A stretch of DNA of 64,000 nucleotides from positions 1 to 64,000 of the forward strand of contig NZ_LZIF01000111.1 of the NCBI RefSeq assembly GCF_001667145.1. The letters run 5' to 3'. The stretch is from Mycobacterium sp. 852002-51971_SCH5477799-a (GTDB lineage Bacteria > Actinomycetota > Actinomycetes > Mycobacteriales > Mycobacteriaceae). Below the pieces are notes generated by a model. It did no database searches. It was not told the origin of the DNA and saw only the letters and a program-made list of their open reading frames with translations. Made by a program: the position numbers and the translations under genes. Numbering within the stretch: the first letter of the stretch is position 1; each line of letters begins with the position of its first letter. Shown piece by piece: positions 41,529 through 50,101 of the stretch.

Positions 41529-41881
41529 GCGATTTCCTTTACCGATTCAACGTGATTTGTGATGCACAATCCGACCCGCCAGAGTCTTCGGCTCTACGGT
41601 CCAGCGTTCGACGAGCCACCGCCCCCGCCGCCGGAACATCCGGGTCGTCATCGACACCGATTACCCTTCGGCGCGCGGCCTAATCGAGGCGGTCGAGTGT
41701 GAGTAATGATGCATTTGTTATCACCTGATGCGAAAGATACTGCTTCACAATGCCACGTAAATTCCGCGGCTAACCGCCCGGTATCAATGCCGATGTTTAA
41801 GACGCCGGCCGCCCGGCTATTTGCTGGCTATACCTCTATGCCCTTCAGGGGGGCAATTGTTCGATACGAAAGGAATGAACA
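41529..41881. other. Divergent intergenic region SDR-MPT63-like
   Basis: 353 nt, no gene seen. It is AT-richer than the surroundings around 41700-41760. It must contain both promoters; a minus-strand SigF-like pairing near 41660 is imperfect and not claimed. GAAAGGAATG serves as ribosome-binding site for the gene at 41882. Confidence 0.5.
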
Positions 41882-42433
41882 ATGAAGGTCACCAAGACTG
41901 CCGTTGCGACAGCTGCCGCCGCCGGGGGGATAGCGGTGGCGACCATTTTCGCGACGCCCGCTTCTGGCGCGCCCAACATTCAGGGGTTCGGCACCAGCGA
42001 GCAACTCGTCGACGGGCCGCTGATCACCAATTACACGGTGAGCAACCTGCAGCCCAGCAACGTCACCATCCCCGGCTACACGCCGAAAGGCACGCTGTAT
42101 CAGGCCGACGTCACCGCCAGATCCGATGGCGGGCTGGTAACTCCCATGGTCAACGATTTCATCGCCCGCGGGCCCAACGGCCAAAACTACCGGGTGATCG
42201 ACAAGGTTGGGGCTCCTAACGGGCTCAACCCGGCACCGATCTCCCAGGGCAACGAGTCGACCGGCACGCTGTACTTCGACGTGACCGGCGCGCCTCCGAA
42301 CGGCGTCGTCTACAACGACGGGATGCAGGACATCCTGATGTGGACGTCGAACGTGCAGGGTGGCTCGGAGCCTGGCGCACCGAACAGCCCGGCACCGGGT
42401 GCCCCGCCTGCGCCGGCGCCGCACACCACCTAA
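41882..42433 (+). CDS. Secreted MPT63/MPB63-family protein (DUF1942)
   Basis: Secreted immunoglobulin-fold protein of 183 aa. Signal peptide of about 29 aa ending 'ATPASGAP'. The body 'GTSEQLVDGPLITNYTVSNLQPSNVTIPGYTPKGTLYQADVT' and 'GTLYFDVTGAPPNGVVYNDGMQDILMWT' is diagnostic. A Pro/Ala-rich tail of about 25 residues extends it beyond classical MPT63. Function unknown; the family is mycobacterial, secreted and immunogenic. Confidence 0.9.
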   Translation: MKVTKTAVATAAAAGGIAVATIFATPASGAPNIQGFGTSEQLVDGPLITNYTVSNLQPSNVTIPGYTPKGTLYQADVTARSDGGLVTPMVNDFIARGPNGQNYRVIDKVGAPNGLNPAPISQGNESTGTLYFDVTGAPPNGVVYNDGMQDILMWTSNVQGGSEPGAPNSPAPGAPPAPAPHTT

Positions 42434-42447
42434 ACCGATTGCGAATC

Positions 42448-42478
42448 CTCCCCGCGCCATGTCGAGTGGCGCGGGGAG
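42448..42478 (+). terminator. Strong hairpin terminator after the MPT63-like gene
   Basis: A perfect 11-bp stem, CTCCCCGCGCC / GGCGCGGGGAG, with a 9-nt loop, starts 15 nt after the stop codon and is followed by ATTTGCATTT. The best intrinsic terminator in the window. Confidence 0.75.
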
Positions 42479-42528
42479 ATTTGCATTTGGGGGAATCGTG
42501 GGCGCCCGAATCGGGTACTCGGTACGGC

Positions 42529-43467
42529 ATGAGTAACCCGGATCACAGGTCGGCGCCGGTACGCGCCCAAGCGAGGCGGCAGGCCGACGACGCCCGCGCC
42601 GCGATGGAAGAACGGCGCAGCAACCAAGCCGGCGGGCTGAGCGGCTGGGTGGCCGAGCGAGCCGCGCGATGGGACCTTTCGGGCCAGGACGAGACCGCCC
42701 TGCAGCGACAGAAATATCTGTGGAATGTGCTGGTGGACTACTGGTTTCGGATGGAGATCGACGGCTGGGAAAACATTCCGGAGAAGCCGCCGGCGCTTCT
42801 GGTGGGGATTCACTCCGGGGCCCCGTTCGTCTGGGACGCCTGGACCGTCGGCCTGCAATGGTGGCGGCGGTTCGGGCAGGAGCGCACCCTGCACGGCACC
42901 GCCCACGATGCGTTGATGGCAATTCCCTTGTTCGGGCGATACTTTCGGTCGATGGGAGTGTTGCCGGCTGCCCCGGACGCGATTGCCACCGCATTGGCGG
43001 AAGGGCGCGACGTGGCACTGTGGCCCGGCGGCGAAGTGGACTCACTGCGCCCGTGGACCGAGCGCGATCAGGCCAACCTGGCGGGACGGACCGGCTTCGT
43101 CAAGATGGCGATACGCGCGGGCGTGCCGATCGTACCGATCGCGACCGTCGGCGGTGCCGACGCGATGCCTGTGCTGATTCGCGGCGACCGGTTGTCGAAA
43201 GCTCTGCGCCTGGACCGTCTCTTGCGGCTCAAGGTATTTCCGTTGGCCGTCTCGTTGCCGTGGGGGATCGCACCGGCGGCGCTTCCGCAGCTGCCCTTGC
43301 CGGCCAAGATCAGAACCAGGTTCATGCCCGCCGTGGAACTGGACAACGATCCCGCGCGGGCCGACGACGACCGATACGTCGACCGCAAGTACCACGAAGT
43401 GCAAGACGCGATCCAGGATGGGATGAATGCGCTGGCGCGCAAGCGCGCCTTCCCGTTGTTCGGTTGA
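42529..43467 (+). CDS. Lysophospholipid acyltransferase-family protein
   Basis: PlsC/LPLAT-fold protein of 312 aa. Seen: 'GWENIPEKPPALLVGIHSGAPFVWDAWTVGL' with the catalytic-type His in HSG, 'LFGRYFRSMGVLPA', and 'ALWPGGEVDSLRPWTERDQANLAGRTGFVKMAIRAGVPIVPIATVGG'. It has a basic, helical N-terminus of about 60 aa. Likely transfers an acyl chain to a glycerol- or glycan-based lipid at the inner membrane face; specificity unknown. ATG 42529 lacks a good ribosome-binding site. Confidence 0.85.
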   Translation: MSNPDHRSAPVRAQARRQADDARAAMEERRSNQAGGLSGWVAERAARWDLSGQDETALQRQKYLWNVLVDYWFRMEIDGWENIPEKPPALLVGIHSGAPFVWDAWTVGLQWWRRFGQERTLHGTAHDALMAIPLFGRYFRSMGVLPAAPDAIATALAEGRDVALWPGGEVDSLRPWTERDQANLAGRTGFVKMAIRAGVPIVPIATVGGADAMPVLIRGDRLSKALRLDRLLRLKVFPLAVSLPWGIAPAALPQLPLPAKIRTRFMPAVELDNDPARADDDRYVDRKYHEVQDAIQDGMNALARKRAFPLFG

Positions 43468-43489
43468 TAGGCGACAAAAGCGTTCTGGC

Positions 43490-44251
43490 CTAGAGCTCTG
43501 ACGCTTCCGGGTTCAGCGGGCCGGGCGCGGGCGTCGTGGTCGAGGTCCAGATCGGTGTCAGCCTCGAGCCGGCGAGCCATTCCGGTTGCGGCGGCGTTGC
43601 GGCCCGGTAGCCGACTCCCCGGACGGTGTCGACCATGAATTGGTGCCGGGTGCCCAGCTTCGCGCGCAGTCGCCGAATGTGTACGTCGACCGTGCGCACC
43701 TTGCCGGTGCTGTCGTAGCCCCAAGCCTCTTGCATCAGCCGGGTTCGGGTGAATGCCTGACCGGCATGCTGCACAAGAAAATTCAGCAATTTGAACTCGG
43801 TGAGTGTCAAACCGAGGTCGCTGCCGTCCAGCGACGCGGTGAAGCTGGCCGGATGCAGCAGGAGGTCGCCGAACTTCAGGGTGCCGTCGACCGCGCTGCG
43901 CCGGCGGCTGATCGCAAGGCGCAACCGGGCCTGTAACTCTTCGGCACCGGTGCCGGGCAGCATCACGTCATCGAAGTTGCAGCTGTCGACGTCGACGGCG
44001 GCACAGTCCGCCGCCGCCACCAGGGCCACCACCGCGGTGCCGGGGTTGTCGGTCGTCAGTCGAGAGCTGATGTCCTGGGCCATCGCCATGTTCGTGCGCG
44101 CGTCGATGATGGCGATGTCGGCCATGGCGCACTGTCCGTCGCTGTCCGCCGCCAGGCTGGCGCGGCGCATCGGCCGCGCGAACGTCGACAACAAGGGGAG
44201 GGCGGATTCGAAGTCATCCTCATCGGTGAGCACCACCACGTCCAACGGCAT
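43490..44251 (-). CDS. OmpR/PhoB-family (GlnR-like) response regulator, Rv2884-like
   Basis: Regulator of 253 aa: receiver-like domain (about 1-115) and winged-helix DNA-binding domain ('TEFKLLNFLVQHAGQAFTRTRLMQEAWGYDSTGKVRTVDVHIRRLRAKLG', about 150-200). No histidine-kinase gene is adjacent, so it is an orphan. Start conflict: AAGGAG abuts ATG 44251 with no spacing, while the in-frame TTG 44245 has a 6-nt spacing, so the true start may be two codons later. A possible OmpR-type direct repeat lies about 100 nt upstream. Confidence 0.88.
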   Translation of the reverse strand: MPLDVVVLTDEDDFESALPLLSTFARPMRRASLAADSDGQCAMADIAIIDARTNMAMAQDISSRLTTDNPGTAVVALVAAADCAAVDVDSCNFDDVMLPGTGAEELQARLRLAISRRRSAVDGTLKFGDLLLHPASFTASLDGSDLGLTLTEFKLLNFLVQHAGQAFTRTRLMQEAWGYDSTGKVRTVDVHIRRLRAKLGTRHQFMVDTVRGVGYRAATPPQPEWLAGSRLTPIWTSTTTPAPGPLNPEASEL

Positions 44252-44347
44252 CTCCTTACCTCGTCACGTCCCGGTTCCCCCCCGGTCCGTAGGCACCTCT
44301 GCGGAGACGTCGTACAGAGCTAGGCGTGGGTACCCGCCCAGCCGGAA

Positions 44348-44369
44348 ACTATGCAAAAGCTATGTGAAA
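44348..44369. promoter_or_regulatory. OmpR-type 11-bp direct repeat
   Basis: ACTATGCAAAA (44348-44358) is followed at once by GCTATGTGAAA (44359-44369): 8 of 11 positions identical, with the 11-bp period preferred by OmpR/PhoB-type tandem dimers. It lies 97 nt upstream of the regulator at 43490-44251. Confidence 0.45.
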
Positions 44370-44394
44370 GTCAGACTTGACGATGCTGTGAACA

Positions 44395-44438
44395 AGCCGA
44401 TGGGCCCGGCCCGCTTCCGCGGACCGGGCCCATCGGCT
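44395..44438 (-). terminator. Long hairpin terminator of the CsbD gene
   Basis: A perfect 15-bp stem (44395-44409 with 44424-44438), with a further CCGC/GCGG pairing inside the loop, begins 8 nt after the csbD-like stop on the minus strand and leads into TTGTT. It may also insulate the regulator upstream region. Confidence 0.7.
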
Positions 44439-44446
44439 ACGACGTG

Positions 44447-44686
44447 CTACTGGTTGTCTTTCTGGCGCTCCTCGGCCGCCTTGGCGCCACCGCGCGCGGC
44501 GTCCGCTTCGGCTTCCTTCTTCGCCGCGTCACGCTGCGCTTCGGCCTTGTCCTGCTGCGCCTGGCCCTCGCGGGTGAGGTCATCACGACCGGCCACCGCG
44601 CCTACGGCCTCCTTGGCCTTGCCCTTGACGTCCTCGACGACGCCTTTCACCGCTTCGGCAGGTCCCGACTTGTTTTCTTCAGCCAT
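44447..44686 (-). CDS. CsbD-family stress protein
   Basis: Highly charged protein of 79 aa: 'AEAVKGVVEDVKGKAKEAVGAVAGRDDLTREGQAQQDKAEAQRDAAKKEAE'. CsbD proteins are small, hydrophilic, sigma-B-type stress products of unknown mechanism. ATG 44686 follows AGGAAG. Upstream frame extension to 44827 is rejected as it precedes the ribosome-binding site. Confidence 0.87.
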   Translation of the reverse strand: MAEENKSGPAEAVKGVVEDVKGKAKEAVGAVAGRDDLTREGQAQQDKAEAQRDAAKKEAEADAARGGAKAAEERQKDNQ

Positions 44687-45032
44687 GGAAATGCTTCCTC
44701 CTCGTTGGCGTACTGTGAGCGATCCATTGCTCAACGGCGATCGCGAGCGATCGACCCGGTCATACGGCGAGGCCGGTCCTCGTTGCTTAAGACCGCATAA
44801 ATCTGCCGCGTTGATCCGGATTCCCATGCCAACCGCGGCTCAAACGCGAGCCCGAAGAAAGCGCATCGGCGCCGGGCTATTCCGGTACCGGCAGACTCGA
44901 AAATTGGTCCGGCGCGCCAACTGTGCCCATAATGCACCCCGTCGACGCCGCATTGTGCTGCGATGAGGCAGGATGTGAAATGCCGTTCCGGATGTAAATC
45001 ACCCGGGATGGCACTCTCATGCGAGGAGTCTG
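44687..45032. other. Divergent intergenic region csbD-pyrH
   Basis: 346 nt without a supported gene. It should hold both promoters. No SigF-type match was found on the csbD side. GAGGAG at its right end is the pyrH ribosome-binding site. Confidence 0.5.
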
Positions 45033-45866
45033 ATGACGGAGTCCAGGGAGCCTCGAGTCGCCGGCTCGGCGGCTGCAAGGCGGGAGCCGGCAACCCCCAG
45101 CAATGGCGTATCGACATCCGAACCGGACACTGGACTGGGTTCGGGCGAGCCGCCGAGCCGGGCCAGGTATTCGCGGGTGTTGCTCAAGCTCGGCGGTGAG
45201 ATGTTCGGCGGCGGCCAGGTCGGCCTGGATCCCGATGTCGTGGCCCAGGTGGCGCGACAGATCGCCGAGGTGGTTCGCGGCGGTGCCCAGGTCGCCGTCG
45301 TGATCGGCGGTGGCAACTTCTTCCGGGGTGCGCAGCTTCAGCAGCGCGGCATGGAACGCACCCGTTCGGACTACATGGGCATGTTGGGCACCGTCATGAA
45401 CAGCCTGGCGCTGCAGGACTTCCTGGAGAAGGAAGGCATTGTCACACGGGTTCAGACCGCGATCACCATGGGCCAGGTCGCGGAGCCCTATCTACCCCTG
45501 CGCGCCGTGCGGCACCTGGAGAAGGGGCGGGTGGTGATCTTCGGAGCCGGCATGGGACTGCCGTACTTCTCCACCGACACCACGGCCGCACAGCGCGCCC
45601 TGGAGATCGGCGCCGAGGTGGTCCTGATGGCCAAAGCCGTCGACGGCGTGTTCGACGCGGATCCGCGGCAGCATCCCGATGCCGAATTGATCGCCGCGAT
45701 CAGTCATCGTGAGGTCATCGACCGCGGGCTACGAGTGGCCGATGCAACCGCGTTCAGCCTGTGCATGGACAATGGCATGCCGATCCTGGTGTTCAACCTG
45801 CTGACCAATGGCAATATCGCCCGAGCGGTCGCTGGTGAGAAGATCGGGACTCTGGTCACCACCTGA
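45033..45866 (+). CDS. pyrH: UMP kinase
   Basis: Hexameric amino-acid-kinase-fold enzyme, 277 aa, that converts UMP to UDP. The core starts near residue 46 ('RYSRVLLKLGGEMFGGG') after a 45-residue low-complexity N-terminal extension typical of mycobacteria. Also 'VVIGGGNFFRG', 'GMLGTVMNSLALQD' and 'FFSTDTTAAQRA'-type 'YFSTDTTAAQRALEI'. GAGGAGTCTG precedes ATG 45033. Operon pyrH-frr-cdsA-rlmN. Confidence 0.96.
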   Translation: MTESREPRVAGSAAARREPATPSNGVSTSEPDTGLGSGEPPSRARYSRVLLKLGGEMFGGGQVGLDPDVVAQVARQIAEVVRGGAQVAVVIGGGNFFRGAQLQQRGMERTRSDYMGMLGTVMNSLALQDFLEKEGIVTRVQTAITMGQVAEPYLPLRAVRHLEKGRVVIFGAGMGLPYFSTDTTAAQRALEIGAEVVLMAKAVDGVFDADPRQHPDAELIAAISHREVIDRGLRVADATAFSLCMDNGMPILVFNLLTNGNIARAVAGEKIGTLVTT

Positions 45867-45932
45867 ACCGAAGACGCGATGACGTGCGCGTGCCAGGATG
45901 CGCAGCGCAGCAATGATGGAGGAGCGGCGCAC

Positions 45933-46490
45933 ATGATTGACGAGGCTCTCTTCGACGCGGAAGAGAAAATGGAAAAAGCTGTAGCCGTTGCCCGCGACGA
46001 TTTGTCGACCATCCGGACCGGGCGCGCCAACCCCGGCATGTTCTCGCGGATCGTTATCGACTATTACGGCGCGGCCACGCCCATCACGCAACTGGCCAGT
46101 ATCAACGTGCCCGAGGCGCGCCTCGTCGTCATCAAGCCCTACGAAGCCAGCCAGGTGGGCGCGATCGAGACGGCGATTCGCAATTCCGACCTCGGCGTCA
46201 ACCCCACCAACGACGGCACCCTGATCCGGGTGGCGGTGCCGCAACTCACCGAAGAACGCCGGCGAGAATTGGTCAAACAGGCCAAGGGCAAGGGGGAGGA
46301 CGCCAAGGTCTCGGTGCGCAACATCCGCCGCAAGGCGATGGAGGAGCTGCACCGCATCCGCAAGGACGGGGAGGCCGGCGAGGACGAGGTCGGCCGGGCC
46401 GAAAAAGACTTGGACAAGACCACCCACCAGTACGTCACCCAGATCGAAGAGCTGGTCAAGCACAAAGAAGGCGAACTGCTGGAGGTCTAG
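45933..46490 (+). CDS. frr: Ribosome recycling factor
   Basis: Splits post-termination ribosomes with EF-G; 185 aa, the family length. Seen: 'EKMEKAVAVARDDLSTIRTGRANPGMFSRI', 'LASINVPEARLVVIKPYE' and 'AIETAIRNSDLGVNPTNDGTLIRVAVPQLTEERR'. ATG 45933 follows GGAGGAG. Confidence 0.97.
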   Translation: MIDEALFDAEEKMEKAVAVARDDLSTIRTGRANPGMFSRIVIDYYGAATPITQLASINVPEARLVVIKPYEASQVGAIETAIRNSDLGVNPTNDGTLIRVAVPQLTEERRRELVKQAKGKGEDAKVSVRNIRRKAMEELHRIRKDGEAGEDEVGRAEKDLDKTTHQYVTQIEELVKHKEGELLEV

Positions 46491-46522
46491 CGACCGGCCA
46501 GCAGCTAAGTTCATCCACGCCA

Positions 46523-47452
46523 GTGGCTACTCCAGAACCCGGCGCAGTCGACCCGCCCGACGATCCGGCGCGCGCCGGCAAGGACACGGTTCAGCAGCCG
46601 GCCGAGAAAGCATCTCGGGCCGGACGTGACCTGCGTGCCGCGATCGCCGTCGGCGCCGGTATCGGCGGCGTTCTGGTCGTGACGCTGGTGTTCGCGCCAC
46701 ACTTCTGGGTTCCCATCGTCGCCTTGGCCATCGTCGTGGCCACCCACGAAGTGGTTCGGCGATTGCGCGAAGCCGGCTACGTCATACCCGTGATCCCGCT
46801 GCTGGCCGGGGGCCAGCTCACGGTCTGGCTGACCTGGCCGTTCCACGCCGCGGGCGCGTTGGCCGGCTTCGGCGTCACCGTGGTGGTCTGCAACGTGTGG
46901 CGGCTGTTCATGCAGGACAACCGCAGACGGCCCGAGCCGTTCGACGGCTCGCCGTCGGCTAATTACCTCAGGGACGCCTCGGCCACCGTGTTCCTGGCCG
47001 CCTGGGTGCCGCTGTTCGCGTCCTTCGGCGTGCTGCTGGTCTACCCGCACGACGGGGCAGGGCGAGTGTTCTGCCTGATGATCACCGTCGTCGCCTCCGA
47101 CACCGGCGGATATGCCGTGGGAGCGCTATTCGGCAAGCACCCGATGGTTCCGGCGATCAGCCCCAAGAAGTCCTGGGAGGGATTGGCCGGTTCCCTGGTG
47201 TTCGGCATCACCGCGGCGACGCTGACGGCGACCTTCCTGGCCGGCAAACCGTGGTGGATCGGCGCGCTGCTGGGTGTCGTCCTCGTGCTGACCTGCACGC
47301 TTGGCGATTTGGTGGAGTCGCAGGTGAAGCGCGACCTTGGCATCAAGGACATGGGTCGGCTGCTGCCCGGCCACGGCGGCCTGATGGATCGGCTCGATGG
47401 CGTGCTGCCGTCGGCGGTCGCGGCCTGGACGGTGCTGACACTCGTTCCCTAA
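46523..47452 (+). CDS. cdsA: Phosphatidate cytidylyltransferase
   Basis: Multi-helix membrane enzyme of 309 aa that makes CDP-diacylglycerol from phosphatidate and CTP, the branch point for phosphatidylinositol, cardiolipin and phosphatidylethanolamine. The C-terminal signature 'SQVKRDLGIKDMGRLLPGHGGLMDRLDG' is exact. A hydrophilic N-terminus of about 40 aa precedes the first helix. GTG 46523 is the start. Confidence 0.95.
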   Translation: MATPEPGAVDPPDDPARAGKDTVQQPAEKASRAGRDLRAAIAVGAGIGGVLVVTLVFAPHFWVPIVALAIVVATHEVVRRLREAGYVIPVIPLLAGGQLTVWLTWPFHAAGALAGFGVTVVVCNVWRLFMQDNRRRPEPFDGSPSANYLRDASATVFLAAWVPLFASFGVLLVYPHDGAGRVFCLMITVVASDTGGYAVGALFGKHPMVPAISPKKSWEGLAGSLVFGITAATLTATFLAGKPWWIGALLGVVLVLTCTLGDLVESQVKRDLGIKDMGRLLPGHGGLMDRLDGVLPSAVAAWTVLTLVP

Positions 47453-47485
47453 GTCGGCCCGAACGTGACCGATACTGGACAGGTC

Positions 47486-48580
47486 ATGGTTGCACAATTG
47501 GTTTTCTCCGAGCCGCGCCCGGCCAAGCCGCCGCGGCACCTGGCCGATCTCGACGAGGACGGGCGCGCGTCCGCCGTCGCGGAGCTGGGCCTGCCGGCGT
47601 TTCGCGCCAAGCAGCTGGCGCACCAGTACTACGGTCGGCTGATCGCCGATCCGCGGGAGATGACCGACCTTCCGGCGGGATTGCGCGATGCCATCGCCGA
47701 GACGATGTTCCCCATCCTGCTCACCGCGGCCTCCGACGTGACCTGCGATGCCGGCCAGACGCGAAAGACGTTGTGGCGGGCCCTCGATGGGGTCACCATC
47801 GAGTCGGTGCTGATGCGCTACCCGCAACGCAACACGGTATGCATTTCGTCGCAGGCCGGCTGCGGCATGGCGTGTCCGTTCTGCGCGACGGGTCAGGGCG
47901 GGTTGACCCGCAACCTCTCGACGGCCGAGATCCTCGAGCAGGTGCGCGCCGGCGCCGCGGCCCTGCGCGACGACTTCGGGGACCGGCTGTCCAACGTGGT
48001 GTTCATGGGCATGGGGGAGCCGCTGGCCAACTACGCCCGCGTGGTCGCCGCGGTGCGGCGCATCATCGACGCACCGCCACAGGGATTCGGCATCTCGGCC
48101 CGTTCGGTGACCGTGTCCACGGTGGGCTTGGCCCCCGCGATCCGCAAACTCGCCGACGAACGCCTCGGCGTCACGCTGGCGCTGTCGCTGCATGCGCCCG
48201 ATGACGAACTGCGCGACACGCTGGTGCCGGTCAACAACCGGTGGAAGATCACCGAAGCCCTCGACGCCGCACGGTATTACGCCGACGTCACCGGACGGCG
48301 GGTGTCGGTGGAGTACGCGTTGATCCGCGACGTCAACGACCAGCCTTGGCGCGCAGACCTTTTGGGGCAGCGGCTGCATCGTGCGCTCGGGCCGCTGGTG
48401 CACGTGAATTTGATTCCGCTGAACCCGACCCCGGGAAGTGAGTGGGACGCCAGCCCGAAAGCCGTCGAGCGGGAGTTCGTTCGGCGGGTCCGCGCCAAGG
48501 GGGTCTCCTGCACCGTGCGCGACACTCGCGGGCGCGAGATCAGCGCCGCCTGTGGACAGCTGGCCGCCGAGGGCGGGTAG
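47486..48580 (+). CDS. rlmN: Dual-specificity 23S rRNA/tRNA (adenine-C2)-methyltransferase RlmN
   Basis: Radical-SAM methyltransferase that makes m2A2503 in 23S rRNA and m2A37 in some tRNAs. The cluster motif is 'CGMACPFC'; 'GMGEPLANY' and the resolving Cys in 'VSCTVRDTRGREISAACGQLA' are present. ATG 47486 gives 364 aa, as in Rv2880c; GTG 47465 would add seven residues. The last codons are duplicated just downstream of the stop. Confidence 0.95.
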   Translation: MVAQLVFSEPRPAKPPRHLADLDEDGRASAVAELGLPAFRAKQLAHQYYGRLIADPREMTDLPAGLRDAIAETMFPILLTAASDVTCDAGQTRKTLWRALDGVTIESVLMRYPQRNTVCISSQAGCGMACPFCATGQGGLTRNLSTAEILEQVRAGAAALRDDFGDRLSNVVFMGMGEPLANYARVVAAVRRIIDAPPQGFGISARSVTVSTVGLAPAIRKLADERLGVTLALSLHAPDDELRDTLVPVNNRWKITEALDAARYYADVTGRRVSVEYALIRDVNDQPWRADLLGQRLHRALGPLVHVNLIPLNPTPGSEWDASPKAVEREFVRRVRAKGVSCTVRDTRGREISAACGQLAAEGG

Positions 48581-48643
48581 CTGGAGCGCAGGCGATTCAG
48601 CGTGGGCCTGCGGGCAGCTGGCCGCCGAGGGCAGGTAGCTGGA
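48548..48643 (+). repeat. Imperfect 38-bp tandem duplication of the rlmN 3' end
   Basis: 48548-48585 and 48606-48643 differ at three positions and lie 58 bp apart. Both encode A-C-G-Q-L-A-A-E-G-(G/R)-stop in the same order, so the second copy is an echo of the rlmN terminal codons in the intergenic region. Confidence 0.8.
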
Positions 48644-48703
48644 TGAACCGGGAGGGCGACGCGCACGTCTTTAAGGCATAACGCCAGCAACCGGGGGTGC
48701 GCC

Positions 48704-49210
48704 TTGATTCGCTTGTTTTCTCCACTCAAACTGTTTGCCGCTGCCGTTTTCGCCGCTGCACTGATATTGGTACTGGGCGGTGCGCCGCGAGCGGCGGCCG
48801 CCGACGACCGACTGCAATTCGCCGGGACGACCCTCAGCGGTGCACCGTTCAATGGGGCCAGTTTGCAGGGCAAGCCCGCGGTGCTGTGGTTCTGGGCGCC
48901 GTTCTGCCCGTTCTGCAATGCCGAAGCTCCCGGCGTCAGCCAGGTTGCGGCCGCCAATCCCGGTGTCACCTTCGTCGGCATCGCCGGGCACTCGGATGTC
49001 GGCGCGGAACAGAACTTCGTCTCCAAGTACGGCCTGCACTTCACCAACCTCAACGACGCCGACGGATCCCTCTGGGCCCGCTACAACGTCCCCTGGCAGC
49101 CCGCCTACGTGTTCTACCGCGCGGACGGCAGCTCGACGTTCGTCAACAACCCGACCTCGGCCATGTCGCAGCAGGAGCTCTCCGATCGGGTCTTTGGCCT
49201 GAGGTCCTGA
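48704..49210 (+). CDS. mpt53: Secreted thioredoxin-fold protein MPT53
   Basis: Exported disulfide-active protein of 168 aa, orthologue of Rv2878c, a DsbE/DsbA-like oxidant of secreted proteins. It has a signal peptide ending near 'RAAAADD'. Active site Cys68-Pro-Phe-Cys71 ('APFCPFCN'; H37Rv has WCPFC) and the cis-Pro loop 'NVPWQPAYVFY'. The start is TTG 48704; nearby GTG codons are out of frame. Gap of 4 nt to its CcdA-like partner. Confidence 0.93.
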   Translation: MIRLFSPLKLFAAAVFAAALILVLGGAPRAAAADDRLQFAGTTLSGAPFNGASLQGKPAVLWFWAPFCPFCNAEAPGVSQVAAANPGVTFVGIAGHSDVGAEQNFVSKYGLHFTNLNDADGSLWARYNVPWQPAYVFYRADGSSTFVNNPTSAMSQQELSDRVFGLRS

Positions 49211-49214
49211 CTCG

Positions 49215-50078
49215 GTGGACCGGGGTCTGGTCGGCTTGGCCTTCGCGGCCGGACTGGTGGCCGCGCTGAACCCGTGTGGGTTTGCCATGCTGCCCGCCTA
49301 CCTACTGCTGGTGGTGCGCGGCCAGCGTCCCGGCGAACGCTCGGGCGTGGCCGCCGCCGGGCGTGCCCTGGCGGCCACTGTGGGGATGGCGCTGGGCTTC
49401 CTGACGGTGTTCGGCGTGTTCGGCGCGCTGACCGTATCGGCGGGCACAACCGTGCAGCGGTTTTTGCCCTATGCCACCGTGGTGGTCGGCGTGGTGCTGG
49501 TCGTGCTCGGGGTCTGGCTGCTGTCGGGCCGAGCGCTGTCGGCCCTGACCCCGCGTCCGCTGGGCCCGCGGTGGGCCCCCACCGCTCGGCTGGGCTCCAT
49601 GTACGGCTACGGCATCAGCTACGCGATCGCCTCGCTGTCGTGCACCATCGGGCCGTTTCTGGCCGCCACCGCTGCCGGCCTGCGCGGCGGATCGCTCGTC
49701 ACCGACCTGGCGATCTACCTCGCCTACAGCGCGGGGCTGACCCTCGTCGTGGGTGTGCTCGCGGTCGCGGCGGCGACGGCGAGCTCGGCGATGGTGGACG
49801 TGGACCGGTTGCGCCGGCTCCTGCCGTTCGTCAACCGGGTCGGTGGCGCGCTGCTGGTGCTGGTCGGGCTGTACGTGGCCTATTACGGCGGCTACGAGGT
49901 GCGCCTGTTCGGCGCGAACGGCAACCCGCAGGACGCGGTGATCACCGCGGCGGGGCGCCTGCAGGGCGCGGTGGCCGGCTGGGTGCATGAACAGGGCATA
50001 TGGCCGTGGGTGATGGCCGTGCTCGCGATGGTGGTCGTCGTGCTAGGTGGTGCCTGGCGTCGCCGGACGCAACGCTAG
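49215..50078 (+). CDS. CcdA/DsbD-like membrane thiol transporter (Rv2877c-like)
   Basis: Integral membrane protein of 287 aa with about six or seven helices. The two redox Cys of the CcdA family are present: 'LNPCGFAMLPAYLL' (Cys21) in the first helix and 'SLSCTIGPFLA' in a later one. It would carry electrons across the membrane to the adjacent secreted Mpt53. GTG 49215. Confidence 0.92.
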   Translation: MDRGLVGLAFAAGLVAALNPCGFAMLPAYLLLVVRGQRPGERSGVAAAGRALAATVGMALGFLTVFGVFGALTVSAGTTVQRFLPYATVVVGVVLVVLGVWLLSGRALSALTPRPLGPRWAPTARLGSMYGYGISYAIASLSCTIGPFLAATAAGLRGGSLVTDLAIYLAYSAGLTLVVGVLAVAAATASSAMVDVDRLRRLLPFVNRVGGALLVLVGLYVAYYGGYEVRLFGANGNPQDAVITAAGRLQGAVAGWVHEQGIWPWVMAVLAMVVVVLGGAWRRRTQR

Positions 50079-50101
50079 GGCGCTCCGAACCGGGCTAGGT
50101 G

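Noticed and set aside
41655..41690. Minus-strand SigF-type promoter for the SDR gene
   Set aside because: The -10 complement TTACCC is present but the -35 position reads AATC, not AAAC.
33747..44686. Genomic island with insertion sequences or tRNA attachment site
   Set aside because: No transposase, integrase, terminal repeats or tRNA could be found, so mobility is not claimed.
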